From JACMIU01 sp043763605 (GTDB lineage: Bacteria; Armatimonadota; Armatimonadia; Armatimonadales; Armatimonadaceae), in the NCBI GenBank assembly GCA_043763605.1, contig JAYULM010000295.1, forward strand, positions 1 to 10,955: 10,955 nt of DNA, read 5' to 3'. The notes below the pieces were generated by a model, which saw only the letters and a program-made list of their open reading frames with translations, searched no databases and was not told the origin of the DNA. Shown here piece by piece: positions 1 through 6,359 of the stretch; positions within the stretch are counted from its first letter, which is position 1, and every line of letters starts with the position of its first letter. The position numbers and the translations under genes were made by a program.

Positions 1-29
1 CGAATGCACCCCGGGAAAGTCACTATATT

Positions 30-80
30 CCCCCGATTTGAGAGGGGGAGACCGGGAGGGGAAGTGAAACATCCCCCCGA
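30..80. repeat. G/C-block intergenic inverted repeat
   Basis: Five C (30-34) face five G (44-48) across a short AT-containing loop, and a second G-rich block (53-62) faces a run of six C (73-78). The segment could fold into one or two short hairpins. It may be the terminator of an upstream gene lying outside the window, or a copy of a dispersed intergenic repeat. No T tract follows, so the terminator reading is weak. The rest of 1-117 shows no gene. Confidence 0.3.
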
Positions 81-97
81 GTTACCGGAAAGTAGAG

Positions 98-105
98 TAT
101 AAAGG
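98..105 (+). promoter_or_regulatory. Possible -10 box or ribosome site of the nucleotidase gene
   Basis: TATAAA at 98-103 resembles a -10 box, and the overlapping AAAGG at 101-105 could be a ribosome-binding site 12 bases before the ATG. They cannot both serve the same transcript. If TATAAA is the -10, the mRNA leader would be only about 8 nt. No good -35 is visible. Confidence 0.25.
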
Positions 106-117
106 CTGTATCAACCC

Positions 118-1704
118 ATGTCCCAACCCAATTCTCCCTCGCGTCGCCTGTTTCTGGGCGCGCTCCTTGCCGCGCCGTTCGTTCTGCGCTACATGCCCGC
201 CTATGCCGGAGCGTCCGCGCCGACCAGGCGGTTTACAATTTTGCACTCGAACGACCCCCACGGGCACTTGATGCCGTTCTCGTACGCTGACAAGACCGCG
301 CCCGGTGACTTCGTTTCGTACATGCCGAAGCACGTCCAGATCGGCGGCGTCGCTCGCCGCGCCACCGCCATCGGGCGTATCAAGCGCAAAGAAAAGAACG
401 TGCATGCGTTCGACCTCGGCGACTCGATGGACGGCTCCCCGTTCTCGATTGAGTATCTCGGCAAGGCGGACTACGAAGCCAACAGCCTGGTCGGGTTCGA
501 CATGGGCACCTTCGGCAACCACGATTTCAACATGACGACCGACCAATTCAAGGAGATGCGAGCGGTCATCAAATACCCGATGGTGCTCGCGAACGTGTAC
601 GACAAAGCCACGAAGCGACCGATTGAACAGCCGTATGTGATCGAGAACTGGGACGGACTCAAGGTGGCACTGTTCGGTTTGACCACGTATTCATCGCGGA
701 CCTATAAGGCGATCAGCGACACCTGCGAAATGCGCCAACCCGCCGATGTCGCAAAGGAGTTGGTTCCTCAGTTGCGCAAGCAAGCCGACCTGGTAATCCT
801 GCTTTCGCACTGCGGCTATGAAGAGGACAAGATCCTCGCGCAGGATATTCCCGGCATCGACGTGATCGTCGGGGCGCACTCACACACGCGCCTGCCCGTG
901 GGCGACTACGAGGCGGCGAAGAACCCGAAGCGCGGCGACCCGCAAGGTACAGTGATCGTGCAGGCGCACGCTTGGGGCGGCGAATTGGGACGGCTCGACT
1001 TCATGGCGCAACCGGGACCGGATGGCAAATGGCGCGTCGCGCAGTACACGGCGAGCCTGCTGATGATGGACGAAACCGTTTCCGAGGACAAGCGGGTCAA
1101 AGCCGTGGTCGATAGATACTGGCAACCGATTTCGGCAAAGTATGGCGAAGTGATCGGAACGGCGGCGGATGAGTTCGTGGACATCAAAGGCGAGGACGCG
1201 ACGAACTATTACCTGATGTGCGACGCGATGCTCGCCGGGACCCCCGGTGCGGAATTCGAGTTGGAAAACTTCGGCGGGGTGCGCGCGCCCGTGCTCCGCG
1301 GGAATATCACCCGGGGCGATCTGGTCGCTGTGGACCCGTTCACCAATACCATTTTCACGTTCGACATCAAAGGGTCCGACCTGAAAAAGTTGCTCGGCTA
1401 CACCCGTCCGGCAACGTCGAAAACCCTTCGTTATGTGGCAAAAGGGACGCCGCGCACGGACGGGAGCGGCAAAACCGATTGGATATTCGTCGAGGGTACT
1501 TTGAACGGCGCGCCTATTGAGGACGAGAAGATCTACAAGGGCGCGGCATCGTCGTACTATTTCGGAGCCGATGTGAAGAAATACGCGATAAATCCAGTGG
1601 ATACCGGGCATATGCGTATGACTCTGCTGAGCAACTATATCAAGAAGAACTCGCCGATTTCACCGACGCCGGACGGACGGGTCAAACTGACCACCGGACC
1701 ATAA
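118..1704 (+). CDS. Tat-exported 5'-nucleotidase / metallophosphoesterase
   Basis: The 528-aa protein belongs to the UshA/5'-nucleotidase family, which hydrolyses nucleotides or related phosphate esters outside the cytoplasm. It opens with a twin-arginine signal (SRRLFLG, residues 8-14), a hydrophobic stretch and a likely cleavage after AYA (28-30), so it should be folded with its metals and exported by Tat. The metallophosphatase domain shows the dinuclear metal motifs in order: NDPHGH (45-50), GDSMDGSPF (101-109), GNHDFN (133-138), LSHCGYEED (229-237) and GAHSHT (252-257). The C-terminal substrate-binding domain follows with NFGGVR (384-389) and PFTN (407-410). Length is normal for the family and both domains look complete. 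The exact substrate (5'-nucleotide, 2',3'-cyclic nucleotide or another ester) cannot be read from the sequence. It appears to be a single-gene unit. Confidence 0.93.
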   Translation: MSQPNSPSRRLFLGALLAAPFVLRYMPAYAGASAPTRRFTILHSNDPHGHLMPFSYADKTAPGDFVSYMPKHVQIGGVARRATAIGRIKRKEKNVHAFDLGDSMDGSPFSIEYLGKADYEANSLVGFDMGTFGNHDFNMTTDQFKEMRAVIKYPMVLANVYDKATKRPIEQPYVIENWDGLKVALFGLTTYSSRTYKAISDTCEMRQPADVAKELVPQLRKQADLVILLSHCGYEEDKILAQDIPGIDVIVGAHSHTRLPVGDYEAAKNPKRGDPQGTVIVQAHAWGGELGRLDFMAQPGPDGKWRVAQYTASLLMMDETVSEDKRVKAVVDRYWQPISAKYGEVIGTAADEFVDIKGEDATNYYLMCDAMLAGTPGAEFELENFGGVRAPVLRGNITRGDLVAVDPFTNTIFTFDIKGSDLKKLLGYTRPATSKTLRYVAKGTPRTDGSGKTDWIFVEGTLNGAPIEDEKIYKGAASSYYFGADVKKYAINPVDTGHMRMTLLSNYIKKNSPISPTPDGRVKLTTGP

Positions 1705-1727
1705 ATGCTGTGCGCCGACGATTCGAA

Positions 1728-1757
1728 GGCGGCGGCTGGGACCGGGTTCCCGCCGCC
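1728..1757 (+). terminator. GC-rich hairpin after the nucleotidase gene
   Basis: GGCGGCGG (1728-1735) pairs with CCGCCGCC (1750-1757) around a 14-nt loop, 24 bases after the nucleotidase stop codon. Position and stability suit a transcription terminator, but only two T follow shortly after, so this may be a Rho-assisted or weak stop. The rest of the gap to 1902 has no gene. Confidence 0.35.
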
Positions 1758-1854
1758 GTTTCCGCGAAGTGGCGTCGCCCTTAGCATCACCGGGTTTTCC
1801 CGCTGAACGTCCGGCGCTCCCAATCGGTGCGCGACGACCAACACACAGAAGTCA

Positions 1855-1878
1855 CCGGAACGCAAATGCGTTTTCCGG
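1855..1878 (+). promoter_or_regulatory. Inverted repeat just upstream of the 102-aa gene
   Basis: CCGGAACGCA (1855-1864) pairs with TGCG and TTCCGG (1867-1878) with a two-T bulge and almost no loop. It ends 24 bases before the start codon and 8 bases before the ribosome site AAAGGAAG (1887-1894). As DNA it could be an operator; as RNA, a leader hairpin close to the ribosome site. Confidence 0.4.
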
Positions 1879-1902
1879 CAGGTAATAAAGGAAGAATCAA
1901 AA

Positions 1903-2211
1903 ATGTTCGGATTGTTCACGGGTAAAAAGGCGGAGGTCGATGTACTGGCAAACGCAATGGTTCGCGCAAGGCGGGAGAAGAACGAGGATGCAGCCGTCCG
2001 CAAATTTCTGGAAACGATCCGCGCCGACGAAAAGGTGATGCGCGAACTGCGCGACACGAGCCGCCTGACCGTCACCTATTTGTGCGAGCGGTCGGGGATC
2101 CACAGCGAGTCGGTACGACAGTCCTTACATGCGCAAATGGAGTCGCTCTGGGAACAGTCATTGAACCGGGCGGTGCGTGAATACTTGCGGGATCACCGCA
2201 CCGACTTTTGA
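1903..2211 (+). CDS. Small charged helical protein of unknown function
   Basis: This 102-aa protein is not recognised. It is soluble, highly charged and probably almost entirely alpha-helical, with no signal peptide, membrane segment or cysteine pair. Residues around 55-76 (LTVTYLCERSG followed by HSESVRQSL) have the spacing of a helix-turn-helix and could bind DNA or act as a protein-interaction bundle; this is a weak inference. The start is well supported: the AGGA-type ribosome site at 1887-1894 lies about 8 bases upstream of the ATG. The gene converges on mnmE with 21 bp between the two stop codons and no obvious shared terminator. Confidence 0.75.
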   Translation: MFGLFTGKKAEVDVLANAMVRARREKNEDAAVRKFLETIRADEKVMRELRDTSRLTVTYLCERSGIHSESVRQSLHAQMESLWEQSLNRAVREYLRDHRTDF

Positions 2212-2232
2212 ACGCGCGGTTATACCGGCAGG

Positions 2233-3627
2233 CTACTTGCCGATACAGAAGCGGGAGAAGATTCCGGCGATGATCTCCTCGCGTGCGGTTTGACCGGTGA
2301 TCTCGCCGAGGGCGGCGATAGCGGCGTGCGCATCCACGGCGATCAGTTCGGCGGGCATTGCTTCCCGGAGGGTGCCGAGTGCCCGTTCGAGCGACGCGGC
2401 GGCGCGTTGCAGGGCGTCGGTGTGGCGCGCGGATGTGACCATAGGGGCGTCGGCGTCGATAGCCCGCGCGTCGGTCAGGATCGCGAGGATCGCCGACGTT
2501 AGTTCGGAAAGTCCCGCCCCGGTTCGCGCCGCTAGGGAGACGACCGGCGCGTCCGGAAGTAACCGTTCAGCGTCGCGGACCGTTCCGGTCACATCGCCCG
2601 CGTCGGCTTTGTTTACAGCGACCACGGCGATACGCCCTTCAAGAGTTCGCAGAAACGCCGCGTCTTCCGCCGTGACGCCTGCCGTCCCGTCCAACACAGC
2701 GACTATGACATCCGCATCGGTCACAGCGGTCCGCGCCCGCGCGACACCGATCTGCTCCACGGCGTCGCCGGTTTCCCGGATTCCTGCGGTGTCTAAAGCC
2801 CGCACGGGGATACCGCCGATATGAAGCGACTCCTCGATCACGTCGCGCGTGGTACCGGCGACGGGCGACACGATAGCGCGGTCCCGCCCGGCGAGCGCGT
2901 TCAGAAGCGACGATTTCCCCACGTTCGGGCGACCGGCGAGTACCAGTGTCACCCCGTCCGCGAGCCGCCGTCCGTATGTCGCCGTCGCGAGGAGATCGCC
3001 CACAATAGTTTGGGCACGGCTCAACGACTCATCCACGATGGCGGTCGCTACCGAATCGTCGAGGAGTTCTCCGACATCCTCGGGGAAATCGATACTCGCC
3101 TCTATGCGCGCGAGGGCATCCCCGATGGCGGTCGTCGCCCCGGTAACGGCGCGAGAGAGTGACCCGTCCAACTGGCGTCGGGCGACCCGTTGCGCGGTCA
3201 CGGTTTGCGCGCCGATCAGGGAAGCGACGGCTTCGGCTTGCGCGAGGTCCAGTTTGCCGTTGACGAAAGCCCGCTCGGAAAATTCGCCCGGGCGCGCCAT
3301 CCGCGCCCCGGCAGTCAGCACTGTTTGTAACACACGCGATAATGTGACGCTTCCGCCGTGCCCCTGCAACTCCACGACATTCTCCCCGGTGAACGAATTC
3401 GGGGCATGGAAAACAGCGACCAGTCCGTCGTCGATTACTTCGCCCGAAACGCCGTCATGAACTACCATCCGGCGAAGTGTGGCGTGCGACTGACGGGAAA
3501 GCGGCTCTTTCGTGCGCACGACCCGCTCCGCGATCACGAACGCACCGGGACCGGAAACGCGGACCATTCCCACGCCCGCCGGGGCAGTAGAGGTGGCGAT
3601 GGCGACGATAGTTTCGTATTCCGTCAT
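2233..3627 (-). CDS. mnmE: tRNA uridine-5-carboxymethylaminomethyl modification GTPase MnmE
   Basis: The 464-aa protein is MnmE (TrmE), the cytoplasmic GTPase that works with MnmG to place the carboxymethylaminomethyl group on wobble uridine 34 of certain tRNAs, using a folate-derived one-carbon unit. The folate-binding N-domain starts with TIVAIATS and VRVSGP (6-26). The inserted Ras-like G domain shows G1 GRPNVGKS (232-239), G2 TTRD (259-262), G3 DTAG (279-282) and G4 NKAD (339-342). The protein ends in the diagnostic CIGK (461-464), whose Cys is required for modification. All domains are intact and the length is normal. It is the last gene of a minus-strand operon, starting 17 bp after the zinc-ribbon gene. 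No strong ribosome site is visible, so translation may be coupled to the upstream gene. mnmG is not in the window. Confidence 0.97.
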   Translation of the reverse strand: MTEYETIVAIATSTAPAGVGMVRVSGPGAFVIAERVVRTKEPLSRQSHATLRRMVVHDGVSGEVIDDGLVAVFHAPNSFTGENVVELQGHGGSVTLSRVLQTVLTAGARMARPGEFSERAFVNGKLDLAQAEAVASLIGAQTVTAQRVARRQLDGSLSRAVTGATTAIGDALARIEASIDFPEDVGELLDDSVATAIVDESLSRAQTIVGDLLATATYGRRLADGVTLVLAGRPNVGKSSLLNALAGRDRAIVSPVAGTTRDVIEESLHIGGIPVRALDTAGIRETGDAVEQIGVARARTAVTDADVIVAVLDGTAGVTAEDAAFLRTLEGRIAVVAVNKADAGDVTGTVRDAERLLPDAPVVSLAARTGAGLSELTSAILAILTDARAIDADAPMVTSARHTDALQRAAASLERALGTLREAMPAELIAVDAHAAIAALGEITGQTAREEIIAGIFSRFCIGK

Positions 3628-3645
3628 GTTGGATGGTGCGGCGCG

Positions 3646-4167
3646 TCAGTTTCGACCCGGGGAGAGCGACGGGATGCCTGGAATTACCGGTGGTTCAACT
3701 TCGCTGTTGAAATCCGGGGCGGGTTCGGATTGCGTGGATTTCGGTGCCCCCCCCGCCCCGGGCATCATCTTCATCGCCGCGCCGACGGCTCCGGCGACTG
3801 CGAAGTAGGTAAACACGGCATGAAATAACGTCCCGACGAGCGAGGCGATGGTGGCAATGCGCCCGACCTCGACCTTCCGCCGGTCGTCCCACATCAGGAA
3901 CGCCAGCCCGACCGGGAGCATTGCGATAGGCACGAGTAGACCGCCGACGATCCCGACCCAGTTCGCGACCGACGGATCGACGTTGGGCAGGGGCGGGGCA
4001 AAAGAGAGCGGGGCAACAGGGGCGAATCCCGGCTCCCTATTTCCTGCTCCCTGCTCCCTGCTCCCTGAGCCTAACGGCGTCCCGCATTTCCAGCACGCCG
4101 CCTGCGTCTCGAAGTTGTTCGCGCCGCACTTCGCGCATGTCATCCGTCCCGTTGCCGCCGTCGCCAT
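3646..4167 (-). CDS. Zinc-ribbon membrane protein, unknown function
   Basis: The 173-aa protein starts with a zinc-ribbon of two CxxC pairs (CAKC, CWKC; about residues 11-28), typical of small bacterial proteins built of a zinc ribbon plus membrane helices. A low-complexity Gly/Arg/Glu linker (about 33-47) follows, then a Pro-rich stretch and two hydrophobic helices (about 70-92 and 104-132) separated by a basic loop (DDRRKVEVGR). The C-terminus is Pro-rich. The linker is encoded by a heptanucleotide repeat. The start is supported by a GGCAGG-type ribosome site upstream. It lies 15 bp after the 85-aa membrane protein gene and 17 bp before mnmE, so the three are probably co-transcribed. Function is unknown and the link to tRNA modification may be only positional. 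Confidence 0.8.
   Translation of the reverse strand: MATAATGRMTCAKCGANNFETQAACWKCGTPLGSGSREQGAGNREPGFAPVAPLSFAPPLPNVDPSVANWVGIVGGLLVPIAMLPVGLAFLMWDDRRKVEVGRIATIASLVGTLFHAVFTYFAVAGAVGAAMKMMPGAGGAPKSTQSEPAPDFNSEVEPPVIPGIPSLSPGRN
4044..4071. repeat. Heptanucleotide tandem repeat inside the zinc-ribbon gene
   Basis: Three perfect copies of CTGCTCC (4044-4064) are followed by a fourth with one changed base (CTGAGCC, 4065-4071), with related GGCTCCC and TTCCTGC sequence just before. On the coding strand this is GGAGCAG repeated. It encodes the linker of the 173-aa zinc-ribbon protein. Because seven is not a multiple of three, gain or loss of one unit changes the reading frame. Confidence 0.85.
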
Positions 4168-4182
4168 TTCGTCGCCTGCCTT

Positions 4183-4440
4183 TTAGTTCGGGATAGTGGG
4201 TTGCGGTGCTTCGAGTCTGGCGGGGTTTACCGGGGGCTTGAAAATGTCGCTCCCTGACTTCTGGAATCCGACCCAAACGATACCGAGTAGGACCGCGAGG
4301 GCGACAACCGCCATTATAATATTCCGCGTCAGCGTCGCCGGGTCGATCTGCGGGCGCAACACTTCCGTGGCTTCTTCACGCCCGACAGTGTTAAATTTGA
4401 AACTTCCGAGCGTTCCGTCTGCTTTCTTTTCGTTACTCAT
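4183..4440 (-). CDS. Small single-pass membrane protein, first gene of the mnmE operon
   Basis: An 85-aa protein of unknown function. It has a hydrophilic N-terminus of about 45 residues, one transmembrane helix (NIIMAVVALAVLLGIVWVGF) and a short Pro-rich tail. The frame is open further upstream to 4575, but the ATG at 4440 is preferred: it has AGGAAA about 12 bases upstream, whereas the 45 residues gained by the longer start look non-coding and run into the divergent promoter region. The gene heads the operon with the zinc-ribbon protein and mnmE. Both small proteins combine membrane helices and Pro-rich segments, so they may act together; this is inference. Confidence 0.7.
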   Translation of the reverse strand: MSNEKKADGTLGSFKFNTVGREEATEVLRPQIDPATLTRNIIMAVVALAVLLGIVWVGFQKSGSDIFKPPVNPARLEAPQPTIPN

Positions 4441-4564
4441 GGGTACACTTTTCCTGTGCTGTCGTGCGTCGGGTAATTTAACCGCACCGCACGTTCCGTT
4501 TGGAGATTTGGTTGAAACTTTTTCGCCGCCCATTGGCTCAAACAAAGAACCAAAGTGCGGGCGT

Positions 4565-4594
4565 TTTACGTACATCGTATTGTACGTCTATAGT
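4565..4594 (+). promoter_or_regulatory. Candidate promoter of the zf-HC2 gene
   Basis: A -10-like TATAGT (4589-4594) has a TTTACG -35-like box at 4565-4570 with an 18-base spacer. Transcription would begin near 4601, giving a leader of about 35 nt to the ATG at 4636. The spacer is almost entirely occupied by the 20-bp inverted repeat at 4568-4587. Confidence 0.45.
4568..4587. promoter_or_regulatory. Perfect inverted repeat in a divergent promoter, likely operator
   Basis: ACGTACA (4568-4574) and TGTACGT (4581-4587) form perfect 7-bp arms around TCGTAT. The palindrome sits in the spacer of the plus-strand promoter. On the minus strand it contains TACAAT (4584-4579), a -10-like box for the mnmE operon, although no good minus-strand -35 is present. 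This placement suits a dimeric repressor controlling both directions. The regulator is unknown. Confidence 0.5.
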
Positions 4595-4635
4595 ACCCGC
4601 AAATGTTCGCATCGCAAGGAGTCTGCGTAGTCGTT

Positions 4636-5694
4636 ATGTTGCCACAAGATGACATTTCTGGTTCCGGAACCGCCCCTGGGGGGACTGTACCGCTCACATC
4701 GGTTTGTGCGGAGATCCGCCTCGCAATGAATGCGGTACGCGATGGACGGGCGACCGCCGAGGAACGCGCGTTCGTCTCCGGACACACACTGTACTGCGCC
4801 GGGTGTGCCTCGGAATGGGCGTTCCTGCGGGCGACGAAGAGTGCCTGGGCTAAGACGACGCCGTCGGTGCCGTCTACCTCACTCGCCGCGCGGATCGCTA
4901 CCGCGACTTATCGCAAGCCGACGTTCGCCGAACGGCTCGTTGCCGTCTTCGCTTTCCTGAACCCCGCCCCGGTGCGTGTCGCCATCGGCGTCGCCGCCGT
5001 CGCCGGGTTATCGTTCTTCGTGTTGCCACGTCTGGCAGTGGTGCCTGATGACGTGACACCCGTCGCTGGCACCGATTCCGTCCCCACCCGTGCGCGGGAA
5101 CTCCCGACAAAACAGGCAGAGGCTTCTCCGGTTGCCGTCGTGCCGACCCGGGAAGTTACCCCGGCAACGAAGAAGACGACCCCGCAGCCAGTCTTACCCG
5201 TTGTAAAGGAAACGCCGGTTTTAGCCGCGAAGCCGCCCGCGCCGGAAGACACCATTGCCCGGACAGTGGTTCGCACGGATAAACCGTCGCCGAAAGTCGC
5301 TCCGGTTGCCCCGAAAGCAAGTCCTGTACAGGTCGCCCGTAATACACCGAAGACCGCTCGCGCGACGCCACCCATTCAGACGAAATCGGTGACGCCGGAT
5401 GTGACGCCGTCCGTACGTGAACCAGAGAATCGAATCGCCGTCACCGCGACGCCCGCACCCGCGATGCCGGTCAGCAAGCCGGAAGTAAAATCGCCTGTCG
5501 AAGCACCGGTACCGGTGATGGTCGCGGGGATCACTGCCCCCGATCCCAGCCCGGATTTTGCCGACGGCTCGAACCGCATTAACGGCTTGAGTAACACCAA
5601 CCAGCGTCCGAATATCGGCATGAGCGGCAAGTTGATCCGGACCGCTTCCGCCGCCGACAACGCGTTCATCGTGTCGGCGGAAACCAAGTTATAG
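4636..5694 (+). CDS. zf-HC2 (anti-sigma-like) single-pass membrane protein
   Basis: The 352-aa protein has a putative zinc-finger N-domain of the zf-HC2 type found in anti-sigma factors: C24, then HTLYCAGC giving H50, C54 and C57. One transmembrane helix follows (about 113-132). A long Pro/Thr/Ala/Val/Lys-rich segment (about 140-310), probably disordered and outside the membrane, is followed by a short Asn/Ser-rich tail. This layout suits a membrane-bound regulator with an extracytoplasmic spacer. No sigma-factor gene is adjacent, so it would be an orphan or have another role. An ATG at 4603 is in frame, but ATG 4636 is preferred because AAGGAG (4616-4621) lies upstream of it, though with a long 14-base spacing. 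The repetitive tail is low complexity and carries no recognised domain. Confidence 0.75.
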   Translation: MLPQDDISGSGTAPGGTVPLTSVCAEIRLAMNAVRDGRATAEERAFVSGHTLYCAGCASEWAFLRATKSAWAKTTPSVPSTSLAARIATATYRKPTFAERLVAVFAFLNPAPVRVAIGVAAVAGLSFFVLPRLAVVPDDVTPVAGTDSVPTRARELPTKQAEASPVAVVPTREVTPATKKTTPQPVLPVVKETPVLAAKPPAPEDTIARTVVRTDKPSPKVAPVAPKASPVQVARNTPKTARATPPIQTKSVTPDVTPSVREPENRIAVTATPAPAMPVSKPEVKSPVEAPVPVMVAGITAPDPSPDFADGSNRINGLSNTNQRPNIGMSGKLIRTASAADNAFIVSAETKL

Positions 5695-5723
5695 CACCCC
5701 GGTTTTCGTTGAGACTGCATTTG

Positions 5724-5732
5724 TGGTATACT
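5724..5732 (+). promoter_or_regulatory. Extended -10 promoter of the 120-aa zinc-ribbon gene
   Basis: TGGTATACT (5724-5732) matches the extended -10 pattern TGnTATAAT with one mismatch. The -35 region is weak (TTTTCG at 5703-5708, 18-base spacing). Transcription from about 5739 would give a leader of roughly 128 nt. Confidence 0.45.
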
Positions 5733-5739
5733 AACGATA

Positions 5740-5860
5740 GAGATGAGACGCAGGATCGGCATCCGGACTGCGGCGGCGATGCGGCTTCCCGGGAGGCATC
5801 CCCGGACCGTTTCTCACTCACCATATCGGGTGGAGCGATCCGCCCATTAGGCTTTGGAGG
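5740..5860 (+). promoter_or_regulatory. Structured 5' leader before the 120-aa gene
   Basis: The leader contains GATGC (5778-5782), which can pair with GCATC on either side (5759-5763 or 5796-5800), so the two hairpins exclude each other. A separate hairpin at 5828-5845 has 7-bp arms (GGGTGGA and TCCGCCC, one G-U pair) closed by a GCGA loop of the GNRA class. It ends 10 bases before the GGAGG ribosome site (5856-5860). It resembles no riboswitch class I can recognise. Confidence 0.35.
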
Positions 5861-5866
5861 GTATCC

Positions 5867-6229
5867 ATGAGTCGGACGGCGATACGATGCAATTGCGGAC
5901 AGCGGGTCGTTCAAAAGGACGTGATGCAGACCGGCTATTATCCCCGCATGGCAGGTCCAAGTTTTGTGTATGTCCGTTACCGGTGCTCCCGGTGCAAAAA
6001 ACTCGGCGAGCAGTTCGTCAAGCAAGACGAGTGGGAAAGCGGAATCCTACGTGAAACGACCACGGAAGTCAGCATCGACGAGCGCAAGAAGTTCACCGAA
6101 CTCGGACCGATACGGGTGAGCGAAATGGCGGATTTTCACGAGGAGTTGGAACGCACGTATGACCTCGGTGCCCTGAACGCGGAGTTTTCCCGGGGGCAGA
6201 ACGAGGGTAGCGGCGGCGAGGGTAAGTAA
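5867..6229 (+). CDS. Small zinc-ribbon protein of unknown function
   Basis: The 120-aa soluble protein begins with a metal-binding ribbon made of CxC (C8, C10) and CxxC (C40, C43), joined by about 29 residues rich in Tyr, Arg and Val. The rest is charged and helical: TTTEVSIDERKKF, then a Glu-rich segment around 85-105 and a Gly/Glu tail. It could bind nucleic acid or protein, but no family is recognised. The start is certain: GGAGG (5856-5860) lies 6 bases before the ATG. A strong terminator follows 34 bases after the stop, so it is a single-gene transcript with its own promoter and a long leader. Confidence 0.82.
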   Translation: MSRTAIRCNCGQRVVQKDVMQTGYYPRMAGPSFVYVRYRCSRCKKLGEQFVKQDEWESGILRETTTEVSIDERKKFTELGPIRVSEMADFHEELERTYDLGALNAEFSRGQNEGSGGEGK

Positions 6230-6263
6230 CGCAAGCCGGAGTAGGCGGCGCGTAACATAGGTA

Positions 6264-6301
6264 GGGCGGGTTTGCTATCGTCTGGCAAACCCGCCCTTTT
6301 T
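6264..6301 (+). terminator. Rho-independent terminator
   Basis: A perfect 12-bp stem (GGGCGGGTTTGC, 6264-6275, with GCAAACCCGCCC, 6285-6296) encloses a 9-nt loop and is followed directly by five T (6297-6301). It ends the transcript of the 120-aa zinc-ribbon gene. Confidence 0.95.
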
Positions 6302-6359
6302 GTTTGCTCGGGCTTAGTACCTGTTCAAAAATAAATTCCAGTTCTCGTCCTCTATTCAT

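Noticed and set aside
880..1611. Long minus-strand frame of 243 codons opposite the nucleotidase gene
   Set aside because: It is antisense to strongly conserved metallophosphatase sequence and its translation is Arg/His-rich with no recognisable motif, as expected from GC-rich codon shadowing.
2297..3460. Several plus-strand frames of 113-203 codons opposite mnmE
   Set aside because: They are Ala/Arg/Ser/Pro-rich mirror frames of a fully conserved mnmE and show no ribosome site or family motif.
4037..4276. A 79-codon minus-strand frame across the start of the zinc-ribbon gene
   Set aside because: It overlaps the better-supported CxxC gene in another frame and contains no coherent domain; it only shows that the heptamer repeat is open in more than one frame.
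4441..4575. N-terminal extension of the 85-aa membrane protein to the ATG at 4575
   Set aside because: The extra 45 residues run through the probable divergent promoter region, and the internal ATG at 4440 has its own ribosome site.
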